Below are positions 41,969-51,082 of a stretch of DNA of 64,000 nt, piece after piece (position 1 is the stretch's first letter; each line of letters begins with the position of its first letter). Below the pieces are notes generated by a model that did no database searches, had not been told where the DNA came from, and was given only the letters and a program-made list of their open reading frames with translations. Origin of the DNA: Vibrio neonatus (GTDB lineage: Bacteria > Pseudomonadota > Gammaproteobacteria > Enterobacterales > Vibrionaceae). Made by a program: the position numbers and the translations under genes. Location of the stretch: positions 372,001 through 436,000 of the forward strand of contig NZ_AP024885.1 in assembly GCF_024346975.1 (NCBI RefSeq). Direction: 5' to 3'.

Positions 41969-44900
41969 ATGCCAAAACGTAATGACATAAAAAGCATTCT
42001 AATTTTAGGTGCTGGCCCGATCGTTATCGGTCAGGCGTGTGAGTTTGACTACTCTGGCGCTCAAGCGTGTAAAGCACTTCGTGAAGAAGGCTACCGAGTA
42101 ATTCTAGTTAACTCAAACCCTGCAACAATCATGACTGACCCAGAGATGGCCGATGCAACTTACATCGAACCAATCCAATGGGAAGTGGTTCGTAACATCA
42201 TTGCTAAAGAACGTCCTGATGCGGTACTGCCTACTATGGGCGGTCAAACTGCGCTTAACTGTGCTCTAGACCTAGAGAAACACGGCGTTCTTGCTGAATT
42301 TGATGTTGAGATGATTGGCGCAACTGCTGATGCTATCGACAAAGCTGAAGACCGTTCTCGCTTTGATAAAGCGATGAAGCACATTGGTCTTGAGTGTCCA
42401 ACTGCTGATACAGCGAAGAGCATGGAAGAAGCTTACAAAGTTCTAGAAATGGTTGGCTTCCCTTGTATCATCCGTCCATCATTCACTATGGGTGGTACTG
42501 GTGGCGGTATCGCGTACAACAAAGAAGAATTTGAAGAAATTTGTCGTCGCGGTCTAGACCTTTCACCAACTAACGAGCTTCTAATCGATGAATCTCTAAT
42601 TGGTTGGAAAGAGTACGAGATGGAAGTGGTTCGTGACAAAGCGGACAACTGCATCATCGTTTGTGCGATTGAAAACTTTGACCCTATGGGTATTCACACT
42701 GGTGACTCAATCACAGTGGCTCCAGCACAAACACTAACTGACAAAGAATACCAATTGATGCGTAACGCATCTCTTGCGGTACTGCGTGAAATCGGCGTAG
42801 AAACAGGTGGTTCAAACGTACAGTTTGGTATCAACCCGAAAGATGGCCGTATGGTTATCATCGAGATGAACCCACGTGTATCTCGTTCTTCTGCTCTAGC
42901 TTCTAAAGCAACAGGCTTCCCTATCGCTAAGATTGCGGCGAAACTGGCAGTAGGCTTTACGCTAGACGAATTGATGAATGACATCACTGGCGGCGCAACA
43001 CCAGCCTCATTCGAACCAACTATCGATTACGTAGTCACTAAGATCCCTCGTTTTAACTTCGAGAAATTTGCTGGTGCTAACGACCGCCTAACTACACAGA
43101 TGAAATCTGTGGGTGAAGTTATGGCGATTGGTCGTAACCAACAAGAGTCACTACAAAAAGCATTGCGTGGCCTAGAAGTTGGCGCAACAGGCTTTGACGA
43201 AATGGTTGACCTTGATGCTCCTGACGCACTGACTAAGATTCGTTACGAACTTAAAGAAGCAGGCGCTGAGCGTATCTGGTACATCGCTGATGCATTCCGT
43301 GCCGGCATGTCAGTTGACGGCGTATTCAACCTAACGGCAATTGACCGTTGGTACTTAGTTCAAATCGAAGAAATCGTTAAGCTTGAACAACAAGTTAAAG
43401 CGAACGGTTTTGCGGGTCTAAACAAAGACGTACTAAACCAACTGAAACGTAAAGGCTTTGCAGATGCTCGTTTGTCTAAGATCCTTGGTGTTGCAGAAAG
43501 CGAAATTCGTCGTCTACGTGACCAATACGAAATTCACCCTGTTTACAAGCGCGTAGATACTTGTGCGGCTGAATTCTCTTCAGATACGGCTTACATGTAC
43601 TCATCTTACGATGACGAGTGTGAAGCAAACCCAACAGATAAAGACAAGATCATGATCTTAGGTGGCGGTCCAAACCGTATCGGCCAAGGCATCGAATTTG
43701 ACTACTGTTGTGTACACGCATCACTAGCATTACGTGAAGACGGTTACGAAACTATCATGGTTAACTGTAACCCTGAGACAGTGTCTACTGACTACGATAC
43801 GTCTGACCGTTTGTACTTCGAACCAGTAACTCTGGAAGATGTATTGGCTATCGCTCGTGTAGAGAAGCCTAAAGGCGTTATCGTACAGTACGGTGGTCAA
43901 ACTCCACTGAAATTGGCTCGTGCTCTAGAAGCCGCTGGCGTGCCTATCATTGGTACTAGCCCTGACGCTATCGACCGCGCCGAAGACCGTGAGCGTTTCC
44001 AAGTTGCTGTTGACCGTTTAGGTCTACTACAACCACAAAATGCGACAGTAACCACAATGGAACAAGCGATTGAGAAGTCGCGTGAAATTGGTTACCCACT
44101 AGTGGTACGTCCTTCTTACGTACTTGGTGGTCGTGCGATGGAAATCGTATACGATGAGCAAGACTTACGTCGCTACTTTAACGAAGCAGTTAGCGTTTCA
44201 AACGAATCTCCAGTACTACTTGATAGCTTCCTTGATGATGCCGTTGAAGTGGACGTTGATGCCATTTGTGACGGTGAGCGCGTAGTGATTGGCGGTATCA
44301 TGGAACACATCGAGCAAGCGGGCGTTCACTCTGGTGACTCTGCATGTTCACTTCCTGCTTACACGTTAAGCCAAGAAATCCAAGATGTGATGCGTGAGCA
44401 AGTTGAGAAACTGGCGTTTGAGCTAGGTGTTCGTGGTCTAATGAACACACAGTTTGCCGTTAAGAACAATGAAGTATACCTAATCGAAGTTAACCCTCGT
44501 GCAGCGCGTACTATCCCATTTGTTTCTAAAGCAACTGGTGCTCCAATTGCTAAGATTGCCGCTCGCGTAATGGCTGGTCAATCTCTAGAAGCTCAAGGCT
44601 TCACTAAAGAAGTGATTCCACCATACTACTCTGTTAAAGAAGTGGTTCTACCGTTCAACAAATTCCCTGGCGTTGACCCACTATTGGGCCCTGAGATGCG
44701 TTCAACAGGTGAAGTTATGGGGGTTGGCGCAACATTTGCTGAAGCGTACGCTAAAGCAGAACTTGGTTGTGGTCATGTGTACCCTGAAGGTGGTCGTGCA
44801 CTGCTTTCTGTTCGTGAAGGTGACAAAGAGCGTGTTGTTGACTTAGCATCGAAGCTAACCAAATTAGGTTACCATTTAGATGCAACACACGGCACAGCGG

Positions 44901-45199
44901 TTATCCTTGGTGAAGCAGGTATCAACCCTCGTCTAGTGAACAAAGTACATGAAGGTCGTCCTCATATTCTTGACCGTATCAAGAACAATGAATACACCTA
45001 CATTGTAAACACTGCTGCGGGTCGTCAAGCGATTGAAGACTCAAAAGTACTACGTCGTGGTGCTCTTGCTGAGAAAGTAAACTACACCACAACGCTAAAC
45101 GCTGCATTTGCAACCTGTATGGCTCATACTGCGGACGCTAAAACTAGCGTAACTTCAGTACAAGAACTGCACGCAAAAGTGAAAGCAAGCTTAGCGTAA
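41969..45199 (+). CDS. carB: Carbamoyl phosphate synthase large subunit CarB
   Basis: Large subunit that makes carbamoyl phosphate from bicarbonate, ammonia and two ATP. The 1076 residues (E. coli 1073) contain two homologous ATP-grasp halves: carboxyphosphate (about 1-400, with [13 protein letters not shown]) and carbamoyl phosphate (about 555-935, with [16 protein letters not shown]). An oligomerisation domain lies between them, and a C-terminal allosteric domain (about 940-1076) binds ornithine/UMP in E. coli. The twin motifs [20 protein letters not shown] and [20 protein letters not shown] begin the two halves. Codon bias suggests high expression. Confidence 0.98.
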   Translation: MPKRNDIKSILILGAGPIVIGQACEFDYSGAQACKALREEGYRVILVNSNPATIMTDPEMADATYIEPIQWEVVRNIIAKERPDAVLPTMGGQTALNCALDLEKHGVLAEFDVEMIGATADAIDKAEDRSRFDKAMKHIGLECPTADTAKSMEEAYKVLEMVGFPCIIRPSFTMGGTGGGIAYNKEEFEEICRRGLDLSPTNELLIDESLIGWKEYEMEVVRDKADNCIIVCAIENFDPMGIHTGDSITVAPAQTLTDKEYQLMRNASLAVLREIGVETGGSNVQFGINPKDGRMVIIEMNPRVSRSSALASKATGFPIAKIAAKLAVGFTLDELMNDITGGATPASFEPTIDYVVTKIPRFNFEKFAGANDRLTTQMKSVGEVMAIGRNQQESLQKALRGLEVGATGFDEMVDLDAPDALTKIRYELKEAGAERIWYIADAFRAGMSVDGVFNLTAIDRWYLVQIEEIVKLEQQVKANGFAGLNKDVLNQLKRKGFADARLSKILGVAESEIRRLRDQYEIHPVYKRVDTCAAEFSSDTAYMYSSYDDECEANPTDKDKIMILGGGPNRIGQGIEFDYCCVHASLALREDGYETIMVNCNPETVSTDYDTSDRLYFEPVTLEDVLAIARVEKPKGVIVQYGGQTPLKLARALEAAGVPIIGTSPDAIDRAEDRERFQVAVDRLGLLQPQNATVTTMEQAIEKSREIGYPLVVRPSYVLGGRAMEIVYDEQDLRRYFNEAVSVSNESPVLLDSFLDDAVEVDVDAICDGERVVIGGIMEHIEQAGVHSGDSACSLPAYTLSQEIQDVMREQVEKLAFELGVRGLMNTQFAVKNNEVYLIEVNPRAARTIPFVSKATGAPIAKIAARVMAGQSLEAQGFTKEVIPPYYSVKEVVLPFNKFPGVDPLLGPEMRSTGEVMGVGATFAEAYAKAELGCGHVYPEGGRALLSVREGDKERVVDLASKLTKLGYHLDATHGTAVILGEAGINPRLVNKVHEGRPHILDRIKNNEYTYIVNTAAGRQAIEDSKVLRRGALAEKVNYTTTLNAAFATCMAHTADAKTSVTSVQELHAKVKASLA

Positions 45200-45257
45200 C
45201 AACAAACTTTAAAAATAATAATCAGGCGGGGGTATTGCTCCCGTCATGACAACCTCA

Positions 45258-45290
45258 TTTGCCCGCTTTTATAGCGGGCTTTTTTGTTTT
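45258..45290 (+). terminator. Rho-independent terminator after carB
   Basis: GCCCGCT pairs with AGCGGGC across TTTAT, followed by TTTTTTGTTTT. Confidence 0.88.
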
Positions 45291-45433
45291 TATAGCAACC
45301 TTATATAGTGACTTCATATCGCAATATCAATTGATGAAAATCAGGAATGAGTTGCTTTCTATTGTTTCGCTATTGTGATTTATCTCTCAGTGCTATCGTA
45401 GCGTTTCGATTTTTAGCGGATGGATGATGACCG

Positions 45434-46228
45434 ATGGATGTAAGCATTGAGATACTTACGTTTTTATTTTTTGTAGCGGGCTTAGCCGGTTTTATTGATG
45501 CGATGGCAGGTGGCGGCGGGTTACTTACCTTACCGGCATTATTAGCCGCTGGCGTACCTCCTACGCATGCATTAGCCACCAATAAACTGCAAAGCTCGTT
45601 TGGTAGTTTCTCGGCGAGTTTCTATTTTGTGCGCAGTGGCTTAGTGAGCCTTAAAGAGATGCGTCTTGCTATTTTGTGTACTTTTATCGGTTCGGCGACT
45701 GGCGCAGAAGCGGTGCAGTATATTGATGCCAGTATTTTAACCAGTCTTATCCCCGCATTATTGATACTGATTTCGTTGTACTTTTTATTGTCACCACAAA
45801 ACCGTGAAGCATCTGGTGAGCGAAAAATATCTGAAGCTATGTTCGCATTTTTCATCGGTGGCGGTATTGGTTTTTATGATGGCTTCTTTGGGCCGGGAAC
45901 AGGTTCTATTTTTGCGGTTTGTTTTGTGGTGTTAGCCAACTGCTCGTTAGTAGAAGCAACAGCGCGCACTAAAGTATTGAACTTCACCTCGAATATTGCC
46001 GCATTAACCTTCTTTATTATTGCGGGTTTGCCAATCTGGAAAATTGGTTTAGTGATGGCGATTGGTGGGTTTATTGGTGCTCGTTGCGGCGCAAAAATTG
46101 TAGTGACCAAAGGACAGCGTTGGATCCGTCCGTTGGTGATTATTATGTCAATGACTATGGCAATGAAGCTGCTTTGGGAACAACATCAGCAATGGTTTCT
46201 ATCATTGATTTCACTCTTTCATTCTTAA
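45434..46228 (+). CDS. TSUP (TauE/SafE) family membrane permease, YfcA-like
   Basis: Integral membrane protein of the TauE/SafE (TSUP) family, thought to move sulfur-containing or organic anions. The 264 residues have about eight hydrophobic helices. The family repeat motifs are GFIDAMAGGGGLLTLPALLA (about 17-36) and GFYDGFFGPGTGS (about 144-156), plus TNKLQSSFGSFSA. It resembles E. coli YfcA over its length. The substrate cannot be read from sequence. Its last 74 bases overlap the end of the LysR gene on the opposite strand. Confidence 0.88.
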   Translation: MDVSIEILTFLFFVAGLAGFIDAMAGGGGLLTLPALLAAGVPPTHALATNKLQSSFGSFSASFYFVRSGLVSLKEMRLAILCTFIGSATGAEAVQYIDASILTSLIPALLILISLYFLLSPQNREASGERKISEAMFAFFIGGGIGFYDGFFGPGTGSIFAVCFVVLANCSLVEATARTKVLNFTSNIAALTFFIIAGLPIWKIGLVMAIGGFIGARCGAKIVVTKGQRWIRPLVIIMSMTMAMKLLWEQHQQWFLSLISLFHS

Positions 46229-47009
46229 GCGATTTAGCTCTTACGCAAACATTGATAGGGCGGTTCAAAGGCTTTAGTTGTTCAAAGTAATAAAGATTTT
46301 GCGCCGCAATGTTGAGTGTTTTAATGGTCGATAGTGGAATCAGTGCGGGGGCTAATCCACCTAGCGCTAGGTTTGCCGCTGCTGTGTAGGAGTCCATTTC
46401 CATTAGTGGGCTCACGCCAAGTTTTGCCAATAGTTGCACTTGATAAGCATTGGCGGGGTTGGCTAAGTCATTACAGATAAGCTGGCTAGGCAGTTGTGGC
46501 AGGCTGTGTTTGCTAACAATATAAAAAGGCTCATCAAATAAGTGAAACACTTCCAGACCATGACTTTTTGGCAAATGACCCGCACAAAAACCGATAGTCA
46601 CTCTACCTGATTGCACGTTTTCAACGATTCTTGGCGTATGATTAGTAGTGATGGTAAATGCACTTTCTAGCGCATTTATCGTTTCTATTTGCGATGATAG
46701 ATACCCCGCAATCAGTGTCTCTGAGCAATCCATTTTAATAACCGCATCCGAAGATAAGCTCTGTTCATCGCTGATTAGACCTTGCAGTTCAATAAAGGTA
46801 GGCGCGACATTTTGGATAAGTGCTTGCGCGGCAGGGGTGAGTCTAATCAAGCGACCATCTGGCTCGACTAACTTTTTATCGAGTTTCTTTTCTAAGTTTG
46901 AAATACGTTTGCTGACCGCAGATTGGCTAATATACAGCTGAGAGCCAGTACGACTCATGGTCTTTTCTTTGTTCAACACTAATAGTGTTTCTATACCTTC
47001 TAAAAGCAT
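46155..47009 (-). CDS. LysR-family transcriptional regulator
   Basis: DNA-binding regulator with the standard LysR layout. The N-terminal winged helix-turn-helix (about residues 5-65) includes the recognition region GSQLYISQSAVSKRISNLEK, and a periplasmic-binding-protein-like effector domain (about 90-284) follows. The effector and target genes are unknown. It is convergent with the TSUP permease and overlaps it by 74 bases, which may link their expression. TRIC-mtnN lie upstream on the same strand, 185 bp away. Confidence 0.9.
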   Translation of the reverse strand: MLLEGIETLLVLNKEKTMSRTGSQLYISQSAVSKRISNLEKKLDKKLVEPDGRLIRLTPAAQALIQNVAPTFIELQGLISDEQSLSSDAVIKMDCSETLIAGYLSSQIETINALESAFTITTNHTPRIVENVQSGRVTIGFCAGHLPKSHGLEVFHLFDEPFYIVSKHSLPQLPSQLICNDLANPANAYQVQLLAKLGVSPLMEMDSYTAAANLALGGLAPALIPLSTIKTLNIAAQNLYYFEQLKPLNRPINVCVRAKSLKNERVKSMIETIADVVPKAASLP

Positions 47010-47194
47010 ACGGCACTCATGAATATATGGAATGGTTCTTATTTTAAACTAGGTGATTATGAGCTATGAAGCTAGGCTAAAGCCATAAATTTAGAAGAGA
47101 AATACAGATATTGTGTAATCTTCTAGTGCTTATGACTTTGTAGCTTGGAATGAGAGGTGCTGATAATTGCTGGCAGATTGAAGTTATCAGATTG

Positions 47195-47809
47195 CTATTT
47201 ACTTAACGCAAATGTAGGCAATGACAAGTGCCAACGAATAGCGGCTAAGCGAATGAGTAAGGTTACAGCGATGCCACCTAACATAGCTTGTGTGCTATTG
47301 ACGCCTAGTTCTAACAGCCCGGTATGGGTACAACCTCCAACAATACATGCGGTAGCGTACACTTCGCTACGCAAGATCATCGGGATTTCTCGCGCTAAAA
47401 TATCGCGCAAGATCCCGCCGCCACAGCCTGTGAGTACGCCCATCATGACTGCTATCATGTACGAGTCTTGGTAGCTCAAGGCTTTTTCAACGCCAATGCC
47501 GACAAAGGCCGCCAACCCAATCGCATCACAAACGGGTAGTAAGTACCAAGCGATCCGTTTTGGTCTTCTGACGATCAGCATGGTGATCAAGCTGGTTATG
47601 ATGATCACCCACACATAGGTGGTATTGCCAATCCAAAATACAGGAGTGGCACCTAGCATCATATCTCGAATAGTCCCCCCACCAATGGCGGTGACAGCTG
47701 CTAGCACAATCACGCCAAAGGGGTCCATTCTTAATCGACCGGCCAGCAATACTCCAGAAATAGCAAAGATGGCGGTACCAAAGAGGTCGATAAAGTACAG
47801 CAGGCTCAT
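47195..47809 (-). CDS. TRIC-type cation channel family protein (UPF0126)
   Basis: Seven-helix membrane protein of the TRIC/UPF0126 family (E. coli relatives YadS and YicG). The two repeated glycine-rich motifs are AIGGGTIRDMMLG (about 41-53) and GCGGGILRDILAREIP (about 128-143), the hallmark of the duplicated TRIC fold. The 204-residue length is typical. Bacterial TRIC proteins form potassium-permeable trimers in structural studies, but physiological function is unclear, and some relatives are proposed to move small molecules such as glycine. It overlaps the mtnN stop by one base and is probably co-expressed with it. Confidence 0.88.
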   Translation of the reverse strand: MSLLYFIDLFGTAIFAISGVLLAGRLRMDPFGVIVLAAVTAIGGGTIRDMMLGATPVFWIGNTTYVWVIIITSLITMLIVRRPKRIAWYLLPVCDAIGLAAFVGIGVEKALSYQDSYMIAVMMGVLTGCGGGILRDILAREIPMILRSEVYATACIVGGCTHTGLLELGVNSTQAMLGGIAVTLLIRLAAIRWHLSLPTFALSK

Positions 47810-48510
47810 TACGCAGTTTTCACCAACGCAAGCATGTTCAGCACCATCTCAGATGAGCTCTTCGCCGCAAGAGGTAAGAACTCTTCAAAGCTCATTGGTG
47901 ATTCTTTATCTGCCACATCAGAGATAGCACGCACGACCACAAAAGGAACCGCAAATTGATGACAAGTTTGAGCGATAGCCGAGGCTTCCATTTCTACTGC
48001 GATAACAGAAGGGAAGTCTGTGCGAATGCGTTGTTGCGCTTGTGCGGTGCAAACAAAGGTGTCACCAGTACAAATAAGACCGTGTACTGCGTGTGTGTCA
48101 GCCATTTTGTCTAGTGCAGATTGCGCAAGGTTGATCAGCTTTTCATCAGCTTTAAAGGCGGCAGGTTGTCCAGCCATTTGTCCAATTTCATAACCAAAAG
48201 CAGTTACATCGGCATCGTGATGACGAACTTCAGTCGATACAATAACATCACCAAGGTTAAGGGTTGAGTCAAAACCGCCCGCAGAGCCAGTGTTGATAAT
48301 CACATCAGGTTGGTAATCACTGATCAGTAGTGTAGTGCCAATAGCAGCGGCAACTTTACCAATGCCAGATTGAAGTAAAACGACTTCAACACCATCAATG
48401 GTACCAGAGAAGAAAGTACAACCGCCTTTTTGCTGTTCGCTTAACTCTTGGATGGATTGTTTTAGGATGGCAACTTCTTGTTCCATCGCGCCGATAATAC
48501 CGACTTTCAT
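47809..48510 (-). CDS. mtnN: 5'-methylthioadenosine/S-adenosylhomocysteine nucleosidase
   Basis: Cleaves the glycosidic bond of MTA and SAH, recycling methionine and adenine and removing inhibitors of SAM enzymes; also needed for autoinducer synthesis in Vibrio. The 233 residues match E. coli MtnN (232). Catalytic and binding residues are E12 ([10 protein letters not shown]), the VEMEAS segment near 172-177 and the catalytic aspartate in RAISDVAD. It is the first gene of a two-gene minus-strand unit with the TRIC-type gene. Confidence 0.96.
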   Translation of the reverse strand: MKVGIIGAMEQEVAILKQSIQELSEQQKGGCTFFSGTIDGVEVVLLQSGIGKVAAAIGTTLLISDYQPDVIINTGSAGGFDSTLNLGDVIVSTEVRHHDADVTAFGYEIGQMAGQPAAFKADEKLINLAQSALDKMADTHAVHGLICTGDTFVCTAQAQQRIRTDFPSVIAVEMEASAIAQTCHQFAVPFVVVRAISDVADKESPMSFEEFLPLAAKSSSEMVLNMLALVKTA

Positions 48511-48586
48511 AAAAATCTCGCTCTGATCAATGTGGCTATATTAGATAGAGCGAGATTGTAGCATAGGAGTTTTATAGAAGTGAAAG

Positions 48587-49012
48587 CTAGATTAGACCAG
48601 CTTCTAATAACGCCACACGTAACGCATCAGCGCGTTTACGGTTCACCCCAAAGTCGGAGTGACCTTTGCGTGATTCTGAACGTACGATGAGCTTGTCACC
48701 ACTAATACGAAGCTCTAAATCATCAACAAAACGGAACACTTTGCTGGTGTATTCAATGCGTAGGTAATTTTCTTGTCGGTCAGCGGTTTTTGCTCGGCCT
48801 AAGCTAAGTGCGACATTTTCTATTGCCTCTAAAGTGGCGCTAGGTTTTAGCACAAAAGGAGCCAAAGCGTATTTCTCTCTGCCATCTTGAGTTGAGACAC
48901 AATTGGGTTTGTCAGCGCAGGGCTGAATACTTCTATCTGACATGGCGCTCTCTCCGTTGCTACATCCTACGACAAGGGTTGTTGCCATGAGTAATGCGAG
49001 TGGTTTAAACAT
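48587..49012 (-). CDS. DUF1499 family lipoprotein
   Basis: Predicted lipoprotein of 141 residues: signal peptide with lipobox VVGC, cysteine at 17. The mature part starts with the DUF1499 signature CADKPNCVSTQ (about 32-42) and ends with the conserved DFGVNRKRADALRVALLEAG helix. DUF1499 proteins have no established function. The gene lies 76 bp upstream of mtnN on the same strand. Confidence 0.85.
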   Translation of the reverse strand: MFKPLALLMATTLVVGCSNGESAMSDRSIQPCADKPNCVSTQDGREKYALAPFVLKPSATLEAIENVALSLGRAKTADRQENYLRIEYTSKVFRFVDDLELRISGDKLIVRSESRKGHSDFGVNRKRADALRVALLEAGLI

Positions 49013-49364
49013 GAGTCTATCAATCCGTTGTAAGTGTGAAATTGCTCAGCACAGTATCCTTAGTGCATGAAGCTTATATGTTGTGTTTAAATACAATAAC
49101 TTAACGTTATTTTTACAAGTTAAGTTTAAAACAAACAAAGGTCAAGAGGCTTATGCAAACTACTTATAAAAAGCACAGGGGGGGATTTACAGCCCTGTTT
49201 TGCTTCAGTGTGGTTACTGTCTGGGCTGATTTCTCTGGATGAGAGATAAGAGTTATGGAGAGGAAAACTACTAGTTAACCAAAGCTCTATTCCAATTACA
49301 ATTAGCTAATATGAATTTGGAGTAGGGGCGGAGGTTTGAATGAGCTCTACCCCAGTTTATTTGA
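49013..49364. other. Non-coding, AT-rich start of an accessory interval
   Basis: No gene is seen here. An imperfect hairpin with CAGGG and CCCTG arms lies at about 49176-49197, followed on the minus strand by GCTTTTT. It could be a terminator remnant or a fragment of a mobile element. Confidence 0.35.
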
Positions 49365-49501
49365 TGTACATTTTCCCAATGCTTGATGCACATTTAATTC
49401 ATTGGTAATTACACGTATGCTCCATCTATTATTGTACATTTACTCCACTGGTTACTGCGCATTTACTCCACCATAAATTGCGCATTTACTCCGCTTTATG
49501 T
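49365..49501 (+). repeat. Array of six degenerate 22-23 bp direct repeats
   Basis: Units start at 49365, 49387, 49410, 49433, 49456 and 49479, and the last five are exactly 23 bases apart. The consensus start is TGYRCATTTACTCCA; the last three units agree best and the first three are degenerate. There are no CRISPR-like unique spacers of constant length between conserved repeats. The array ends 43 bases before the DUF4143-type ATPase start. It could be operator iterons, or an end of an IS21-type element, which carry repeated terminal motifs. Confidence 0.75.
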
Positions 49502-49544
49502 ATGATTATTCTTAGTTAGGTTTTAAGCAAGTGATATCAAAAGA

Positions 49545-50789
49545 ATGATCAAGCGAACATTGGAAAATTACCTCTTAGAGGCGATGGAAGACACCCCTGT
49601 GGTCGCCATTTTAGGTGCAAGGCAAGTAGGAAAAAGTACGCTTGCTCAGAACCTCATTCCATCAGGGGCAAATCAACGTATCACTCTTGATGACAACACG
49701 ACCTTACAACTGGCCAATGACGATCCTGTGGGTTTGATACGAAGTTTAAAGACCCCTGCTTTGATTGATGAAATCCAAAAGGCTCCTCATCTTACGTCAA
49801 CCATAAAAATGGTTGTTGATGAAAATAGAGGCGAAGGGTGTTTGTATGTAATCACAGGTTCTGCTGATCTTAGGGCGGTTTCAAGCTCAAAGAGTCATAA
49901 GCATGGCAAGGGTGACTCAATGGCTGGGAGAGTTGAATGGGTGACCTTGCATCCTTTGACTCAAGCAGAAATTGCTGGCAAAGAATCAACCTTTATAGAT
50001 GAGTTGGTCTCTGGTGAGTTTACAGAACCTAGCACCAATTTAGATTTGGAGGATGTGGTAAATAAAATTGTCGCGGGTGGTTATCCTGAACTGCAAAACA
50101 GAACGCCAAGGCGTCAAAGAGCGTGGCTCAAAGGGTACTTAAATTCGACCATTCGTTCAGATCTTGAGTCGGTGTACAATATTCGCAACTCAGATGAAGC
50201 ATTGTTATTGCTTAAAAGTCTCGCGGTCAATATATCAGGGACTCTGGTAAAGAGTAACGTTCAAAAGAACCTAAGCATTGACCGTCGAACTACGGACACT
50301 TACCTATCGTCACTAACATCTTGTCATATTATCGACTTTTTACCTGCGTGGCATAAGAACGAGGGAAAAGCACTAATCACATCCCCCAAAATTAACTTCG
50401 TTGACACCGCTCTTGTGTGCAGCCTTCGCGGAATTAATGAAACAGATCTATTGAACGACAGAACGCTGTTAGGTGATATTTTTGAGGCATTTGTTGTTAC
50501 TGAGTTTAGACGTTTGGCAAATTTGCACGAGCTTGACATCGACACTTATCACTATCGTGATGCTAAAGGTAGGGTAGAGGTTGATCTGATGGTAACCGTT
50601 AAAAATTTATCAATCGGCATAGAGATTAAGGCTGGTTCTACTTATCAATCGGATTGGCTCAAGCACCTTAGAAAACTTATTGACAACAAAGTTATTGACC
50701 GAGGTGTGGTGATATACACAGGTGATCATCAAGTCCATATCGATGAAAAAATTTGGCTTATACCTATTTCAAAGATGCTCACGTTTTAA
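49545..50789 (+). CDS. AAA-type ATPase with DUF4143 C-terminal domain
   Basis: Cytoplasmic P-loop ATPase of the AAA_14/DUF4143 group, widespread as accessory genes of unknown role. The 414 residues have Walker A in LGARQVGKSTLA (about 23-34) and a Walker B-like segment TPALIDEIQKAPHL (about 69-82). A sensor-like VITGSADLR (about 103-111) and a C-terminal DUF4143 region (about 210-390) follow. The latter has EVDLMV and IGIEIKAGS, resembling a PD-(D/E)xK nuclease-like core. It stands alone between a tandem repeat array and a MITE-like element, consistent with acquisition by transfer. The ribosome site is weak. Confidence 0.88.
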   Translation: MIKRTLENYLLEAMEDTPVVAILGARQVGKSTLAQNLIPSGANQRITLDDNTTLQLANDDPVGLIRSLKTPALIDEIQKAPHLTSTIKMVVDENRGEGCLYVITGSADLRAVSSSKSHKHGKGDSMAGRVEWVTLHPLTQAEIAGKESTFIDELVSGEFTEPSTNLDLEDVVNKIVAGGYPELQNRTPRRQRAWLKGYLNSTIRSDLESVYNIRNSDEALLLLKSLAVNISGTLVKSNVQKNLSIDRRTTDTYLSSLTSCHIIDFLPAWHKNEGKALITSPKINFVDTALVCSLRGINETDLLNDRTLLGDIFEAFVVTEFRRLANLHELDIDTYHYRDAKGRVEVDLMVTVKNLSIGIEIKAGSTYQSDWLKHLRKLIDNKVIDRGVVIYTGDHQVHIDEKIWLIPISKMLTF

Positions 50790-50803
50790 CTGTAACTTCG
50801 CTT

Positions 50804-50970
50804 TAATACCAATCGTACTAAATAACTGATCATTCTAGCTTGTTAAAATACTCGATAACGGCGTTAGAATTTTTGATTGTAGAATAACTACTTATCAAAA
50901 AATTCTGCCTTGTTCTCGAGCATTTTTCCTGCGCTAGCTCTGATCACTTACTTAGTGTGATTGGTATAAT
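50804..50970. mobile_element. MITE-like long imperfect palindrome (~165 bp)
   Basis: The element starts with ATACCAATC (50806-50814) and ends with its exact inverse GATTGGTAT (50959-50967). The two halves pair almost throughout: the outer 24 bases match with four mismatches, inner AGAATTTTTGAT faces ATCAAAAAATTCT, and the tip GTAG-AATAA-CTAC is itself palindromic. It encodes no protein. The structure is that of a small non-autonomous repeat element; copies elsewhere cannot be checked here. Confidence 0.75.
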
Positions 50971-51026
50971 ACAGGACTTTTATAAATAACACGAAGTACA
51001 AGATAGCAGTATTTACTCAGAGGCAG

Positions 51027-51056
51027 AAAAAAGGCCAGCGGTGTTAAGGCTGGCCA
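51027..51056 (-). terminator. Rho-independent terminator after gltD
   Basis: On the minus strand GGCCAGC and GCTGGCC form a stem with a nine-base loop, followed by TTTTTT. It ends the gltBD operon. Confidence 0.88.
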
Positions 51057-51082
51057 AAGATTGGAATCTTAAGATTTAATTA

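Noticed and set aside
49365..49501. Possible CRISPR array
   Set aside because: Units are 22-23 bp, directly adjacent, degenerate and have no unique spacers; no cas genes are nearby.
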